Shown: positions 17,636 to 25,684 of the stretch, in pieces
Layout: every line of letters starts with the position of its first letter
Position numbering within the stretch: position 1 is the first letter of the stretch
Assembly (NCBI GenBank): GCA_903923905.1
Contig: CAIXZH010000073.1
Coordinates: 1 to 58,320 of the forward strand
Length of the DNA stretch: 58,320 bases
Source: an uncultured Bacteroidia bacterium
GTDB taxonomy: Bacteria; Bacteroidota; Bacteroidia; Bacteroidales; Prolixibacteraceae
Reading direction: 5' to 3'
Program-made: the position numbers and the translations under genes
The notes under the pieces: model-generated
Told to the model about the DNA's origin: nothing
The model's input: only the letters and a program-made list of their open reading frames with translations
Databases searched by the model: none

Positions 17636-19546
17636 ATGAGAACGCTAATCGAACTATTTGAAACTAGTGTAGCCAAATTTCCTAATAATCCACTGCTTTG
17701 GGAAAAGCCTAAAGATCGTTATTTACCTTCAACCTACCAGGAAATCCGCCGGCAGGTTTATGAATTTGCAGCCGGGTTATTATCTCTTGGACTTAAAAAG
17801 GGGGAAAGGGTTGGATTACTCTCAGAGGGGAAGAATAACTGGCTTGTGAGTGAATTAGGCATCTTATATTGCGGTGCAGTCAACGTTCCACTTTCCGTAA
17901 AACTTGAAGCGCCGGAATTAAGCTTTCGTTTAAATCATTCCGGATCAAGAATGGTAATAGTCTCCTCAGGGCAGGTTTCCAAAATAAACGAAATCCTTGG
18001 CGAAATTCCTGAAATAGAATATATTATCCATCTGGAACCATCTAAAACCAAAGGGCCGAAAGATCTGTTGTTTACTGACATACAAAATCTTGGAGCCAAT
18101 TATTTGATTTCTGCAGAAAATTCAAAGGCGTTTGAAAAAATTTGGAAAAGTGTTCAACCGGATGACATTGCCAATATTTCCTATACCTCAGGTACAACGG
18201 CTGATCCAAAGGGGATCATGCTGAGCCATCTTAATTATGCTGCAAATGTTGTTCAGGCGAACACCGTACTGGATATTGACGAAGATTACAAAACACTGGC
18301 AATCCTTCCCTGGGACCATTCATTTGCTCACACAGCCTGTCTTTACACTTTTATGTATAAAGGAGCCTCCATCGGTTCGGCCCAGAACGGCAGAACGCCT
18401 ATGGAAACGCTCAGGAATGTACCTGTTAATATTCAGGAGTTTAAGCCTGATATTCTGATGAGTGTCCCTGCATTATCCAAGAATTTCAGGAAAAGCATCG
18501 AAAAAGGGATTCAGGCTAAGGGAAAGGTTACCGAAATTTTATTTAATCATGGATTAAAGGTAGCCTATCTTTATAATGGTGAAGGTTGGAACAGAGGTAA
18601 AGGTTGGCGGGCTCTGTTAAAACCGGAATACCTGTTATTGGATAAGCTTATTTTTTCGAAAGTTAGACAGGCTTTCGGTGGCAAACTAAAATTCTTCATC
18701 GGGGGTGGAGCTTTATTGGATGTGGAGTTGCAACGATTCTTCTTCGCTATCGGAACTCCGGTTTATCAGGGGTATGGACTGACCGAAGCTGCACCTGTAA
18801 TTTCAGCCAATTCACCGGAAACTGTCAAGTTCGGATCATCCGGGAAATGTGTTAAATACCTGGAAATAAAGATTATTGATGCAGATGGTAAGGAAGTTTC
18901 TGTCGGTGAAAAGGGGGAAATTGTTGCCAAAGGGGAAAACATCATGAAAGGTTACTGGAGAAACGATAAAGCAACTGCAGAGGCCTTGAAATATGGATGG
19001 TTGTATACCGGAGATTTAGGCTACCGGTCGCCAGATGGGTATCTTTATGTATTAGGTCGCTTCAAAAGCCTGTTAATAGGCAACGATGGAGAAAAATTCA
19101 GCCCTGAAGGGATTGAAGAAGCTATTGTCGACCAATCACCATATATTGATCAGGCAATGCTTTACAATAACCAAAACCCTTATACTGTTGGATTGATTGT
19201 TCCGAATATTCCTGCAATAAACCAGACATTACACAAGCATAACATAAATCCAGCCAGCTCCGAAGGAATCACCAAATCGATCGATATCCTCAAACAGGAA
19301 ATTGATGCCTTTCGTAAAGGAGGCAAATACGAAGGGATGTTCCCCGAAAGGTGGCTTCCAACTGCCATTATAATCCTCCCCGAGGCATTTACAGAACATA
19401 ACCACTTATTAAACAGCACACTGAAAATGGTTAGAGGAAAAATTGTTGAATATTTTAAATTAGAAATGGATTATATCTACACCCCTGAAGCTAAAAATAT
19501 CACAAATTCCAGAAACATTGAATCCATGGCTAAATGGCATAAATAG
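17636..19546 (+). CDS. long-chain acyl-CoA synthetase (AMP-binding)
   Basis: This 636-residue ANL-superfamily ligase activates fatty acids to acyl-CoA through an acyl-adenylate. The P-loop YTSGTTADPKG is at about residues 183-193, the adenylate motif GYGLTEAAP near 380-388, and the ATP-contact YTGDLGY near 459-465, followed by GRFKSLLIGNDGEKFSPEGIE. The C-terminal region (residues 540-600) has the extended helical form seen in eukaryote-like long-chain ligases common in Bacteroidota. Membrane association is likely but no transmembrane helix is evident. Chain-length preference cannot be read from the sequence. It lies 123 bases after galM with no visible metabolic link. Confidence 0.88.
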   Translation: MRTLIELFETSVAKFPNNPLLWEKPKDRYLPSTYQEIRRQVYEFAAGLLSLGLKKGERVGLLSEGKNNWLVSELGILYCGAVNVPLSVKLEAPELSFRLNHSGSRMVIVSSGQVSKINEILGEIPEIEYIIHLEPSKTKGPKDLLFTDIQNLGANYLISAENSKAFEKIWKSVQPDDIANISYTSGTTADPKGIMLSHLNYAANVVQANTVLDIDEDYKTLAILPWDHSFAHTACLYTFMYKGASIGSAQNGRTPMETLRNVPVNIQEFKPDILMSVPALSKNFRKSIEKGIQAKGKVTEILFNHGLKVAYLYNGEGWNRGKGWRALLKPEYLLLDKLIFSKVRQAFGGKLKFFIGGGALLDVELQRFFFAIGTPVYQGYGLTEAAPVISANSPETVKFGSSGKCVKYLEIKIIDADGKEVSVGEKGEIVAKGENIMKGYWRNDKATAEALKYGWLYTGDLGYRSPDGYLYVLGRFKSLLIGNDGEKFSPEGIEEAIVDQSPYIDQAMLYNNQNPYTVGLIVPNIPAINQTLHKHNINPASSEGITKSIDILKQEIDAFRKGGKYEGMFPERWLPTAIIILPEAFTEHNHLLNSTLKMVRGKIVEYFKLEMDYIYTPEAKNITNSRNIESMAKWHK

Positions 19547-19621
19547 ATCTGCATTTTCAGCTCTTCATTTAGTTCATATGACCCGAAAAAAACTATTTGA
19601 TTAAGGATAATTCTTTTTAAG

Positions 19622-20275
19622 ATGAGTAATGACAAAGAGACTACACGGGTAGAGGCATTTAGTGACGGTGTTTTTGCAATTGCCATTACATTGCTGATAC
19701 TCGAGATCAAGGTTCCCAAAATGGGCAGTTCTATGACTAATAATCAACTATTTATAGCTCTGATAAATCTGTGGCCTTCTTACTTCGCATTTTTGCTTAG
19801 CTTTACTGCTGTGCTGATTATGTGGATTAATCATCATGGGTTCTTTAAATTCATTAAAACTATCAATCCGGGGTTTATGTATGCTAATGGATTTTTACTT
19901 TTGATGGTCACCTTTATCCCGTTTCCGACTGCAGTTCTCGCAGAACACATCAATTCATCCGCCGCCAATGCATCTTCTGCCTTTTATTGCGGATCGATGG
20001 TTATGCTAAATATCGCATTCAATGTTCTGTGGTATACAACGGCTTATAAAAGAGCCTTAGTCAAGGACGAGATCGCTGACTCCATCATAATCAAAATCAG
20101 AAATGCCTATTGGCTTGGATTTTTTGTATATCTCCTGTCGTTTATAATGTCTTTTTTTTATGCAGTTGCAGGACTACTAATATGTATCTCTTTCTGGATA
20201 TTCTGGGTTGTCCTCGATTACAATCAACCAGGCAGGAAAGGTACTGTCAGGAAAAATAATATACTGAAGAATTAA
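19622..20275 (+). CDS. TMEM175-type (DUF1211) potassium channel-like membrane protein
   Basis: The product has 217 residues and about six hydrophobic segments. The diagnostic motif RVEAFSDGVFAIAITLL occurs at about residues 9-25. In the bacterial TMEM175 family this first helix (FSDG) lines a potassium-selective pore, with six helices per subunit and tetrameric assembly. The second conserved region (FAFLLSFTAVLIMWINHHGFF) has the family WxxHH pattern. It acts in the inner membrane. It is 75 bases after the acyl-CoA ligase and 11 bases before the rhodanese gene, so co-transcription with the latter is likely. Confidence 0.85.
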   Translation: MSNDKETTRVEAFSDGVFAIAITLLILEIKVPKMGSSMTNNQLFIALINLWPSYFAFLLSFTAVLIMWINHHGFFKFIKTINPGFMYANGFLLLMVTFIPFPTAVLAEHINSSAANASSAFYCGSMVMLNIAFNVLWYTTAYKRALVKDEIADSIIIKIRNAYWLGFFVYLLSFIMSFFYAVAGLLICISFWIFWVVLDYNQPGRKGTVRKNNILKN

Positions 20276-20286
20276 TATTTTGACAA

Positions 20287-20658
20287 ATGAGAACAACAGA
20301 AATTCCAGCCTTACAAAGCTTTCACATTGAGGGGGTTAAACATATAATCCCCTCCGAGGCATTAGATGCTGTAAAAAGTGGCGATGCAATTATGCTCGAT
20401 GTTCGGGAAGAAAACGAATTCCAGGTCGAAACGATTGATCTTGAAGATATCCTGTACTTTCCTATGTCAGGGATAACCGGTAAACTTGATCAGATCCCAA
20501 AAGACAAATCAATTATTGTGGTATGTCAGGGCGGGGTACGAAGTGCAAAAGTCGTCAAATTCCTAAATATAAACGGATTTAATGATATTGCCAGCCTGGA
20601 TGGCGGGTTCGTAATGTGGAAAGCACTACAATTGCCAGTGAAAAACGGCCTTGGATAA
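20287..20658 (+). CDS. single-domain rhodanese-like protein
   Basis: This protein of 123 residues has one rhodanese domain. The entry motif AIMLDVREENEFQ is near residues 35-47. The active-site loop CQGGVRSA has the nucleophilic cysteine near residue 79, with the C-terminal GGFVMWKALQLPV. Single-domain rhodaneses carry persulfide sulfur between small thiols and proteins. The six-residue loop suits sulfur rather than arsenate or phosphate chemistry. No signal peptide, so it is cytoplasmic. It begins 11 bases after the channel gene. The specific sulfur partner cannot be inferred from the neighbours. Confidence 0.88.
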   Translation: MRTTEIPALQSFHIEGVKHIIPSEALDAVKSGDAIMLDVREENEFQVETIDLEDILYFPMSGITGKLDQIPKDKSIIVVCQGGVRSAKVVKFLNINGFNDIASLDGGFVMWKALQLPVKNGLG

Positions 20659-20723
20659 AGACGTGGGGTTAAGACGGGCCGTTTCAACTGAAATGAATTT
20701 AAAAATTTCATTCTTATATAATT

Positions 20724-21344
20724 ATGGAAGAATTCGACCGGAAGAACCATTGGGAACAAATTTATCAGACCAAGAAGCCCGATGAAGTGAGCTGGTACCA
20801 ACCAATGCCTGTGACATCACTTAGTTTTTTTGACCAGTATAACGTGCCGAAGGAGGCAAAAATCATCGATATCGGGGGTGGTGACAGCTATTTGGTTGAT
20901 CACCTGCTTAACCTTGGTTATAAGGATATTACAGTCCTCGATATATCGGAGTCATCACTTGAACGCGCCAAATCGAGGTTAGGTAACCGTTCCGGATTGG
21001 TAACGTGGATAGTAGCAGATGCTGCAATATTCAAACCAATAGAACGATATGATTTCTGGCACGACAGAGCCGCTTTTCATTTCCTGACGAAGGAAGATTA
21101 AATTCAAAACTATATCCATACCGTTCATCAAAGCATTAATCCTTCGGGGATCCTGGTCCTTGGAACTTTTTCGGAGCAGGGACCAAAAAAATGCAGCGGC
21201 ATAGAAATCAAACAATATTCCGAAACTTCAATGACTGAACTGTTGAAAGGTTCTTTTGAAAAGATTAAGTGTATTACCGTTGAGCACAAAACCCCTTTTG
21301 ATACGATCCAACAATTTATCTTCTGCAGTTTCAGAAAACCATAA
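20724..21344 (+). pseudogene. class I SAM-dependent methyltransferase interrupted by an in-frame TAA
   Basis: The first 125 codons encode a methyltransferase N-terminus: WEQIYQTKKPDEVSWYQP, SAM motif I as IIDIGGGDSYLVDHLL (near residues 47-62), and DFWHDRAAFHFLT. A TAA follows at 21099-21101. Reading on in the same frame gives another 81 codons without interruption: IQNYI, then GILVLGTFSEQGPKKCSG, IEIKQYS and a terminal FIFCSFRKP, ending at TAA 21342-21344. That is the expected remainder of this 200-residue family. One nonsense change, a sequencing error, or readthrough could explain it. The start follows the rhodanese gene by 65 bases. Substrate is unknown. Confidence 0.8.
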
Positions 21345-21482
21345 AGTAATTGATTAGTTGCTTCTTACCAAATCGAATATACCACTATAATAAATTCTGG
21401 AGTCCAAGATTAGCTGACCTTCCATTAATTGGAACCGAAATGCCTGGAAACTTTCTGACAACAAAAAAATAAAAATATATAA

Positions 21483-21522
21483 CGTATTTATACGTCGCAT
21501 TATTATTTGACGTATATTTACG
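21483..21522. promoter_or_regulatory. Paired palindromic operator of the arsenic operon
   Basis: Two 12-base palindromes lie upstream of arsR: CGTATTTATACG (21483-21494) and CGTATATTTACG (21511-21522), both with the form CGTA-N4-TACG and 28 bases apart. The second ends 20 bases before the arsR ATG. ArsR-family dimers bind such short dyads, so autoregulation is likely. A TATATTTA sequence inside the second dyad resembles a -7 box. Confidence 0.65.
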
Positions 21523-21542
21523 CCATAATTAAAGCAGAAATT

Positions 21543-21878
21543 ATGGTAGTCTCAAAAACAGAACTTTTCACCGAAATACTGCAGACGCAGGCAAATTTAT
21601 TCAAAGCGTTGGCCCATCCGGCACGCCTTCAAATCATCCAATTTCTGGCCGAAACAAAAACCTGCATATCCGGAGACATTTCGGAGGAGTTACCACTTAG
21701 CCGTACAACTGTTAATCAGCATTTAAGGGAATTGAAAGACGCTGGATTGATCCAGGGACATGTGGAGGGAGTAAAAACCAATTATTGCCTTGATTATGGA
21801 AAGGTGGAAGAGATGAAAAAGATCCTGATTGAATTTCTGAATGAAATCCAGATACCGGTAAACTTTTGCTGTAAATGA
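21543..21878 (+). CDS. arsR: ArsR-family arsenic-responsive repressor
   Basis: This protein of 111 residues from the ATG at 21543 is a standard winged-helix ArsR repressor. Helices run LFKALAHPARLQIIQFL (near residues 20-36), then the recognition helix LSRTTVNQHLRELKDAGLI. It lacks the E. coli ELCVCDL arsenic site. Instead it has Cys41 and a C-terminal Cys109-Cys110 pair (NFCCK), which could form a differently placed three-cysteine As(III) site as in some other ArsRs (inference). A TTG at 21507 would extend the protein across the second palindrome and is unlikely. It heads an operon with two arsenate reductase-like genes, arsM and acr3. Confidence 0.88.
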   Translation: MVVSKTELFTEILQTQANLFKALAHPARLQIIQFLAETKTCISGDISEELPLSRTTVNQHLRELKDAGLIQGHVEGVKTNYCLDYGKVEEMKKILIEFLNEIQIPVNFCCK

Positions 21879-21996
21879 TATAATTCCATTATTGGTTTAT
21901 GCTATTATTCGGCTATTCAACAAGGAACGAATTATTTTTTATTCACTGAATCAAAAAAATAAACGTCAATTAAGTTAAAATTTAGACTGTTGTACT

Positions 21997-22425
21997 ATGG
22001 AAAAGGTTAAAGTTCTATTCGTTTGTGTGCATAACTCAGCACGTAGTCAAATGGCTGAAGCATACCTAAAACAGTTGGGAAATGATCAGTTTGAAGTCGA
22101 AAGTGGTGGGCTGGAACCCGGAGATCTGAATCAGTTTGTCGTTGAAGTTATGAAAGAAGTTGGCATTGATATTTCGAATAATCAAACTAAAAGTGTATTT
22201 GATTTCTATACTCAAGGACGAAAATTTGATTTTGTAATCTCTGTCTGTGACGCTGCAGCAGCAGAGAGGTGCCCAATCTTTCCAAGCCAAACCAACAGAT
22301 TGAACTGGTCTTTTGAGGATCCGTCCAGTTTTAGCGGTACAACGGATGAAAAGCTGGCTAAAACAAGATTAATTCGGGATAGAATCAAAGCTAAAATTGA
22401 AAATCTTATAAAAATAATTAATTAA
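21997..22425 (+). CDS. arsC: arsenate reductase, LMW-phosphatase fold (thioredoxin type)
   Basis: This 142-residue protein carries the P-loop CVHNSARS (Cys10 nucleophile). Two further cysteines (Cys82 in SVCDAAAA and Cys89 in ERCPIFP) match the redox relay of the S. aureus/B. subtilis ArsC type, which reduces arsenate to arsenite with thioredoxin. A C-terminal aspartate loop (WSFEDPSSF) supplies the general acid. It lies 118 bases after arsR and 29 bases before a second reductase-like gene. Cytoplasmic. This copy has the full catalytic triad of cysteines and is the better candidate for true arsenate reduction. Confidence 0.88.
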   Translation: MEKVKVLFVCVHNSARSQMAEAYLKQLGNDQFEVESGGLEPGDLNQFVVEVMKEVGIDISNNQTKSVFDFYTQGRKFDFVISVCDAAAAERCPIFPSQTNRLNWSFEDPSSFSGTTDEKLAKTRLIRDRIKAKIENLIKIIN

Positions 22426-22454
22426 CCACCTTTAAAATTACATTTATAATACCT

Positions 22455-22880
22455 ATGAAAATATTGATCTTATGTACAGGAAACAGTTGCCGAAGCCAGA
22501 TGGCGCATGGCTTCCTACAATCGTTCGATCCAAAGCTTACCGTATGCTCAGCCGGAACCGAAGCTTCGGGGAAATTAAACCCAAAAGCAGTTACTGTAAT
22601 GAATGAAATCGGTATTGATATTAGTCATCATACCTCTGATGCTGTTGATCTTTATCTTGACCAAGAGTGGGATTATGTAATTACTGTATGTGGTGGAGCC
22701 AATGAAAACTGTCCAGCCTTTTTAGGTAAAGTTAAGCATCGACTTCATATTGGGTTTGATGATCCAAGTCATTCAATGGGAACAGATGAATTTATTTGGA
22801 GCGAATATATACGTATCCGTGACCAAATTAAAGACGGATTCTGGAAATTTTATATTGAACAAATCAGACCTCAGTTATGA
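22455..22880 (+). CDS. second LMW-phosphatase-fold arsenate reductase-like protein
   Basis: The product has 141 residues with P-loop CTGNSCRS (Cys7 nucleophile, Cys12 within the loop) and a later cysteine pair in VITVCGGANENCPAF (about residues 80 and 87). The aspartate loop is GFDDPSH. The spacing of cysteines again fits a thioredoxin-coupled arsenate reductase, but the sequence is clearly different from its neighbour, so this is an old paralogue pair, not a recent duplication. Its stop codon overlaps the arsM start (ATGA), implying translational coupling. It could be a redundant reductase or act on a related oxyanion or protein substrate. Confidence 0.82.
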   Translation: MKILILCTGNSCRSQMAHGFLQSFDPKLTVCSAGTEASGKLNPKAVTVMNEIGIDISHHTSDAVDLYLDQEWDYVITVCGGANENCPAFLGKVKHRLHIGFDDPSHSMGTDEFIWSEYIRIRDQIKDGFWKFYIEQIRPQL

Positions 22881-23683
22881 AAGCAGAAGATCTAAAATTT
22901 ATTGTAAAAGAAAAATACGGAGATATTGCCAACCAAAGCAAGTTATTTAATCAATCCTCTTGTTGCGGAAGCACAAGCTGCGGCAGCGAAGTTGATTACA
23001 CCATTTTCAGTGATGATTATTCGGGAGAAAAGGGTTATAATCCCGACGCAGACCTGGGTTTAGGATGTGGAATCCCAACCCAATTTGCAAATATTCAAAA
23101 GGGTGATCATGTTCTTGACTTAGGCAGTGGTGCCGGGAATGACTGTTTTGTAGCCCGTGCCATTGTCGGCGAAACAGGGAAAGTTACCGGTCTCGATTTT
23201 ACAGAGGCCATGATTACCAAGGCAATGGAGAACAATAAAAAGCTTGGCTTTACCAATGTTGAGTTTATCAAGGGTGATATCGAGGTGATGCCATTGCCGG
23301 ATAATCAGTATGATGTAATTATTTCGAACTGTGTCCTAAACCTGGTTCCCGATAAAACAAAAGCCTTTCGGCAGATGGTGCGGGTTCTAAAACCTGGCGG
23401 TCATTTTTGCGTGTCAGATGTGGTTATCAAAGGACAATTACCGGAACAGCTGCACAAAGATGCAGAGATGTATGCGGGATGTGTTTCGGGGGCCATTGAA
23501 ATGGATGACTACCTAAGAATTATTAAACAGGCAGGTTTTCCGGAAATAACCATTCATAAACAAAAAGAGATTGCGATACCTGTGGATGTATTAGCCAATT
23601 ATCTGTCCAAAGAGGAAATCTCCAATTACCAAAATAGCGGAACCGGGATTTACAGCATCACCGTTTCAGCTGGTAAAATTTGA
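22877..23683 (+). CDS. arsM: arsenite S-adenosylmethionine methyltransferase
   Basis: This 268-residue enzyme methylates As(III) using SAM. An N-terminal cysteine cluster (CCGSTSCGS, Cys29, Cys30, Cys35) precedes the SAM fold, which has motif I LDLGSGAGNDCF near residues 77-88 and motif II near GDIEVMPLPDNQYDVI. Cysteines at the three positions used to hold arsenic in ArsM are visible in GLGCGIP, ISNCVLN and YAGCVSG. It overlaps the preceding gene by four bases. Together with reductase and exporter genes, it gives the cell both methylation and efflux routes for arsenic. Confidence 0.93.
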   Translation: MKAEDLKFIVKEKYGDIANQSKLFNQSSCCGSTSCGSEVDYTIFSDDYSGEKGYNPDADLGLGCGIPTQFANIQKGDHVLDLGSGAGNDCFVARAIVGETGKVTGLDFTEAMITKAMENNKKLGFTNVEFIKGDIEVMPLPDNQYDVIISNCVLNLVPDKTKAFRQMVRVLKPGGHFCVSDVVIKGQLPEQLHKDAEMYAGCVSGAIEMDDYLRIIKQAGFPEITIHKQKEIAIPVDVLANYLSKEEISNYQNSGTGIYSITVSAGKI

Positions 23684-23754
23684 AAATGTGCCAATTTAAA
23701 AATTTGAAGATTGATTTGACTAAGTTAATCCTCATCTGCATCGCTTATTTTAAA

Positions 23755-23790
23755 ATTAGCACATTAGCAAATTGGCATATTAGCACATTA
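23755..23790. repeat. Short direct repeat between arsM and acr3
   Basis: ATTAGCACATTA occurs at 23755-23766 and 23779-23790. Between them is AAATTGGCATA, whose inverted relative AATGTGCCAATTT lies near 23685. The A/T-rich spacer of 133 bases has no gene. It resembles simple interspersed repeats seen in Bacteroidota intergenic DNA. Confidence 0.6.
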
Positions 23791-23816
23791 ACCCATTTTC
23801 ATATTAATTTCTCCCT

Positions 23817-24854
23817 ATGAACACAACAAAGCAACTTTCATTCTTCGATCGATACCTTACCCTTTGGATTTTCCTGGTGATGTTTGCAGGAGTTATGGTT
23901 GGATATTTTATGCCGGGCATCTCAGGTTTCTGGAATTCGTTGAGTTCAGGTACTACGAATGTTCCCATAGCCATAGGCCTTGTTCTAATGATGTACGCGC
24001 CTCTGGCAAAAGTCAAATACGAGAATTTGCCTTTGGTTTTCAAAAATCTCAAATTACTTACCTTATCGCTGACGCAAAACTGGATCATCGGTCCGTTGGT
24101 TATGTTCTTTCTTGCCCTGATTTTTCTTCACAACTACCCCGGCCTGATGGTAGGAGTTATTCTTGTGGGATTGGCTCGTTGTATAGCGATGGTTTTGGTT
24201 TGGAATGACCTTGCCAAAGGGGATGCAGAACTGGCTGCAGGATTGGTTGCTTTTAACGCAATCTTCCAGGTTTTGTTGTATTCTGTTTATGCGTGGGTGT
24301 TTATCACCATCCTGCCTCCATTATTCGGATTGAAAGGAGCCGTGGTTAATGTTTCGATATCTGAAATTGCTGTTACCGTATTGATTTACCTGGGGATACC
24401 TTTTGCAGCAGGACTAATCTCCAATTTCATTCTAAGAAGCAGGAAAGGGAGTGACTGGTATTTTTCTAAATTTATACCAAAAATATCCTTGCTGACTCCG
24501 ATAGCTTTGCTGTTCACCATATTTGTCATGTTCTCATTGAAAGGGGAGAAGATCATCGGGTTACCTATCGATGTTATAAGGGTTGCCATACCTTACACCA
24601 TCTATTTTGGACTGATGTTTTTCACCACCTTTTTTATTTCCAAATGGATGGGTGAAGGATACGAAAAATCGACAACCATGGCTTTTACTGCCGGGAGTAA
24701 TGATTTTGAACTAGCCATTGCGGTGGCGATAGCTGTTTTTGGTATTAATTCACAGGCTGCCTTTGCAACGGTGATCGGCCCGTTGGTTGAGGTCCCGGTA
24801 ATGGTTGCATTAGTAAATGTGGCCTTCTATTTCAAAAAGAGGTATTACAGTTGA
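23817..24854 (+). CDS. acr3: Acr3-type arsenite efflux transporter
   Basis: This 345-residue inner-membrane protein has about ten hydrophobic segments and belongs to the Acr3 (BART) family, which exports As(OH)3 or arsenite using the membrane potential. The start [16 protein letters not shown], the segment [19 protein letters not shown] (near residues 52-70), and the essential cysteine in [18 protein letters not shown] (near 118-135) are hallmarks. A second conserved stretch is [19 protein letters not shown] near the C-terminus. It is the last gene of the arsenic cluster, 133 bases after arsM, and could be read through or have its own start. Confidence 0.95.
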   Translation: MNTTKQLSFFDRYLTLWIFLVMFAGVMVGYFMPGISGFWNSLSSGTTNVPIAIGLVLMMYAPLAKVKYENLPLVFKNLKLLTLSLTQNWIIGPLVMFFLALIFLHNYPGLMVGVILVGLARCIAMVLVWNDLAKGDAELAAGLVAFNAIFQVLLYSVYAWVFITILPPLFGLKGAVVNVSISEIAVTVLIYLGIPFAAGLISNFILRSRKGSDWYFSKFIPKISLLTPIALLFTIFVMFSLKGEKIIGLPIDVIRVAIPYTIYFGLMFFTTFFISKWMGEGYEKSTTMAFTAGSNDFELAIAVAIAVFGINSQAAFATVIGPLVEVPVMVALVNVAFYFKKRYYS

Positions 24855-24914
24855 GGGGCTTCGTTCAGTTAACAATCCATCAGCGAGGTTTCTCTAAAAT
24901 CATTTATAGTTTTA

Positions 24915-25670
24915 TTACGACCGGCGCTTCTTCAGCAAATCGAGCACTCCATTTATAAATGTCAAGGGATGTACCGGATTTCCGGGAACATAGAGATCGA
25001 TAAGATGGTTAGACAGAAATTCACGGTTTAGGGCTGGGCTGTCAGCGAAAATTCCTCCGCTGATTGCATCTGTCCCGGCCAGAATAATGATTTTGGGATC
25101 AGGCACGGCCAGGTAACAGCGTTCCAAAGCACCTGCCATATTTGCCGTTATGGGACCCGTAATTACAATTCCATCGGCATGGCGGGGTGAAGCCACGAAA
25201 TCAATTCCAAAGCGGCTGATGTCAAACTGGACGTTATTCGTCGCATTTAACTCCCATTCGCAACTATTATCCCCACCTGCCGAAACCTGACGAAGTTTGA
25301 GCGACCTTCCAAAGAGTCGGCGGATCTCCGAACGGATCAATTCAGCATCCAATCCGATAGCCTCATCTTCATTTTCTTTGATAATAAGACGATCTCTATG
25401 ATTGGTGGAGAGTTTATAATCCTTGGTAAATGTGATTTTTTCAGGAAATTGAACGGCACACTCCCCGCAAAAGGTACATTTCCCAAGGTCAATACTTACC
25501 GCATTGGTTGATATAGCTTTGGTCGGACAAAGATCTGCAAGTAAAAATTCATCGATTTTTGCTTCGCTGATTATGGGGCGCCCCCTGAAGATCCCGGGTA
25601 CCTGGGCTTTGGTTACATCGGGAATAAACTGTTTTCCCTGATGCCATAATATTTTTAAATTATCAAACAT
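24915..25670 (-). CDS. Ehr/Hyf small subunit (HyfI-like) with fused single-cluster ferredoxin, cluster ligands mostly lost
   Basis: The protein has 251 residues from the ATG at 25668-25670; a TTG 11 codons earlier overlaps the upstream gene. Residues 40-80 form a degenerate ferredoxin: Cys48-Pro with Cys65, Cys68 and Cys71 can hold one [4Fe-4S], while the other cluster's ligands are absent. Residues 125-251 match HycG/HyfI/NuoB: GGDNSCEWEL, SPRHADGIVITGPIT, ISGGIFADS, VPGNPVHP. Of the four cysteines that normally hold the proximal (N2) cluster, only Cys137 remains; the other positions read Asp134, Asp201 and Asn231. It is the last gene of the operon. The subunit probably docks the large subunit but is unlikely to carry N2. 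Confidence 0.85.
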   Translation of the reverse strand: MFDNLKILWHQGKQFIPDVTKAQVPGIFRGRPIISEAKIDEFLLADLCPTKAISTNAVSIDLGKCTFCGECAVQFPEKITFTKDYKLSTNHRDRLIIKENEDEAIGLDAELIRSEIRRLFGRSLKLRQVSAGGDNSCEWELNATNNVQFDISRFGIDFVASPRHADGIVITGPITANMAGALERCYLAVPDPKIIILAGTDAISGGIFADSPALNREFLSNHLIDLYVPGNPVHPLTFINGVLDLLKKRRS

Positions 25671-25684
25671 GGCTATTCCTTTGT

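Noticed and set aside
19180-19419. Minus-strand frame inside the acyl-CoA ligase gene
   Set aside because: A shadow of the ligase coding sequence with no domain resemblance; other opposite-strand frames in the window were discarded for the same reason.
20724-21344. Selenocysteine or pyrrolysine recoding at the methyltransferase stop
   Set aside because: The codon is TAA; neither recoding system uses it, and no SECIS-like structure was noticed.
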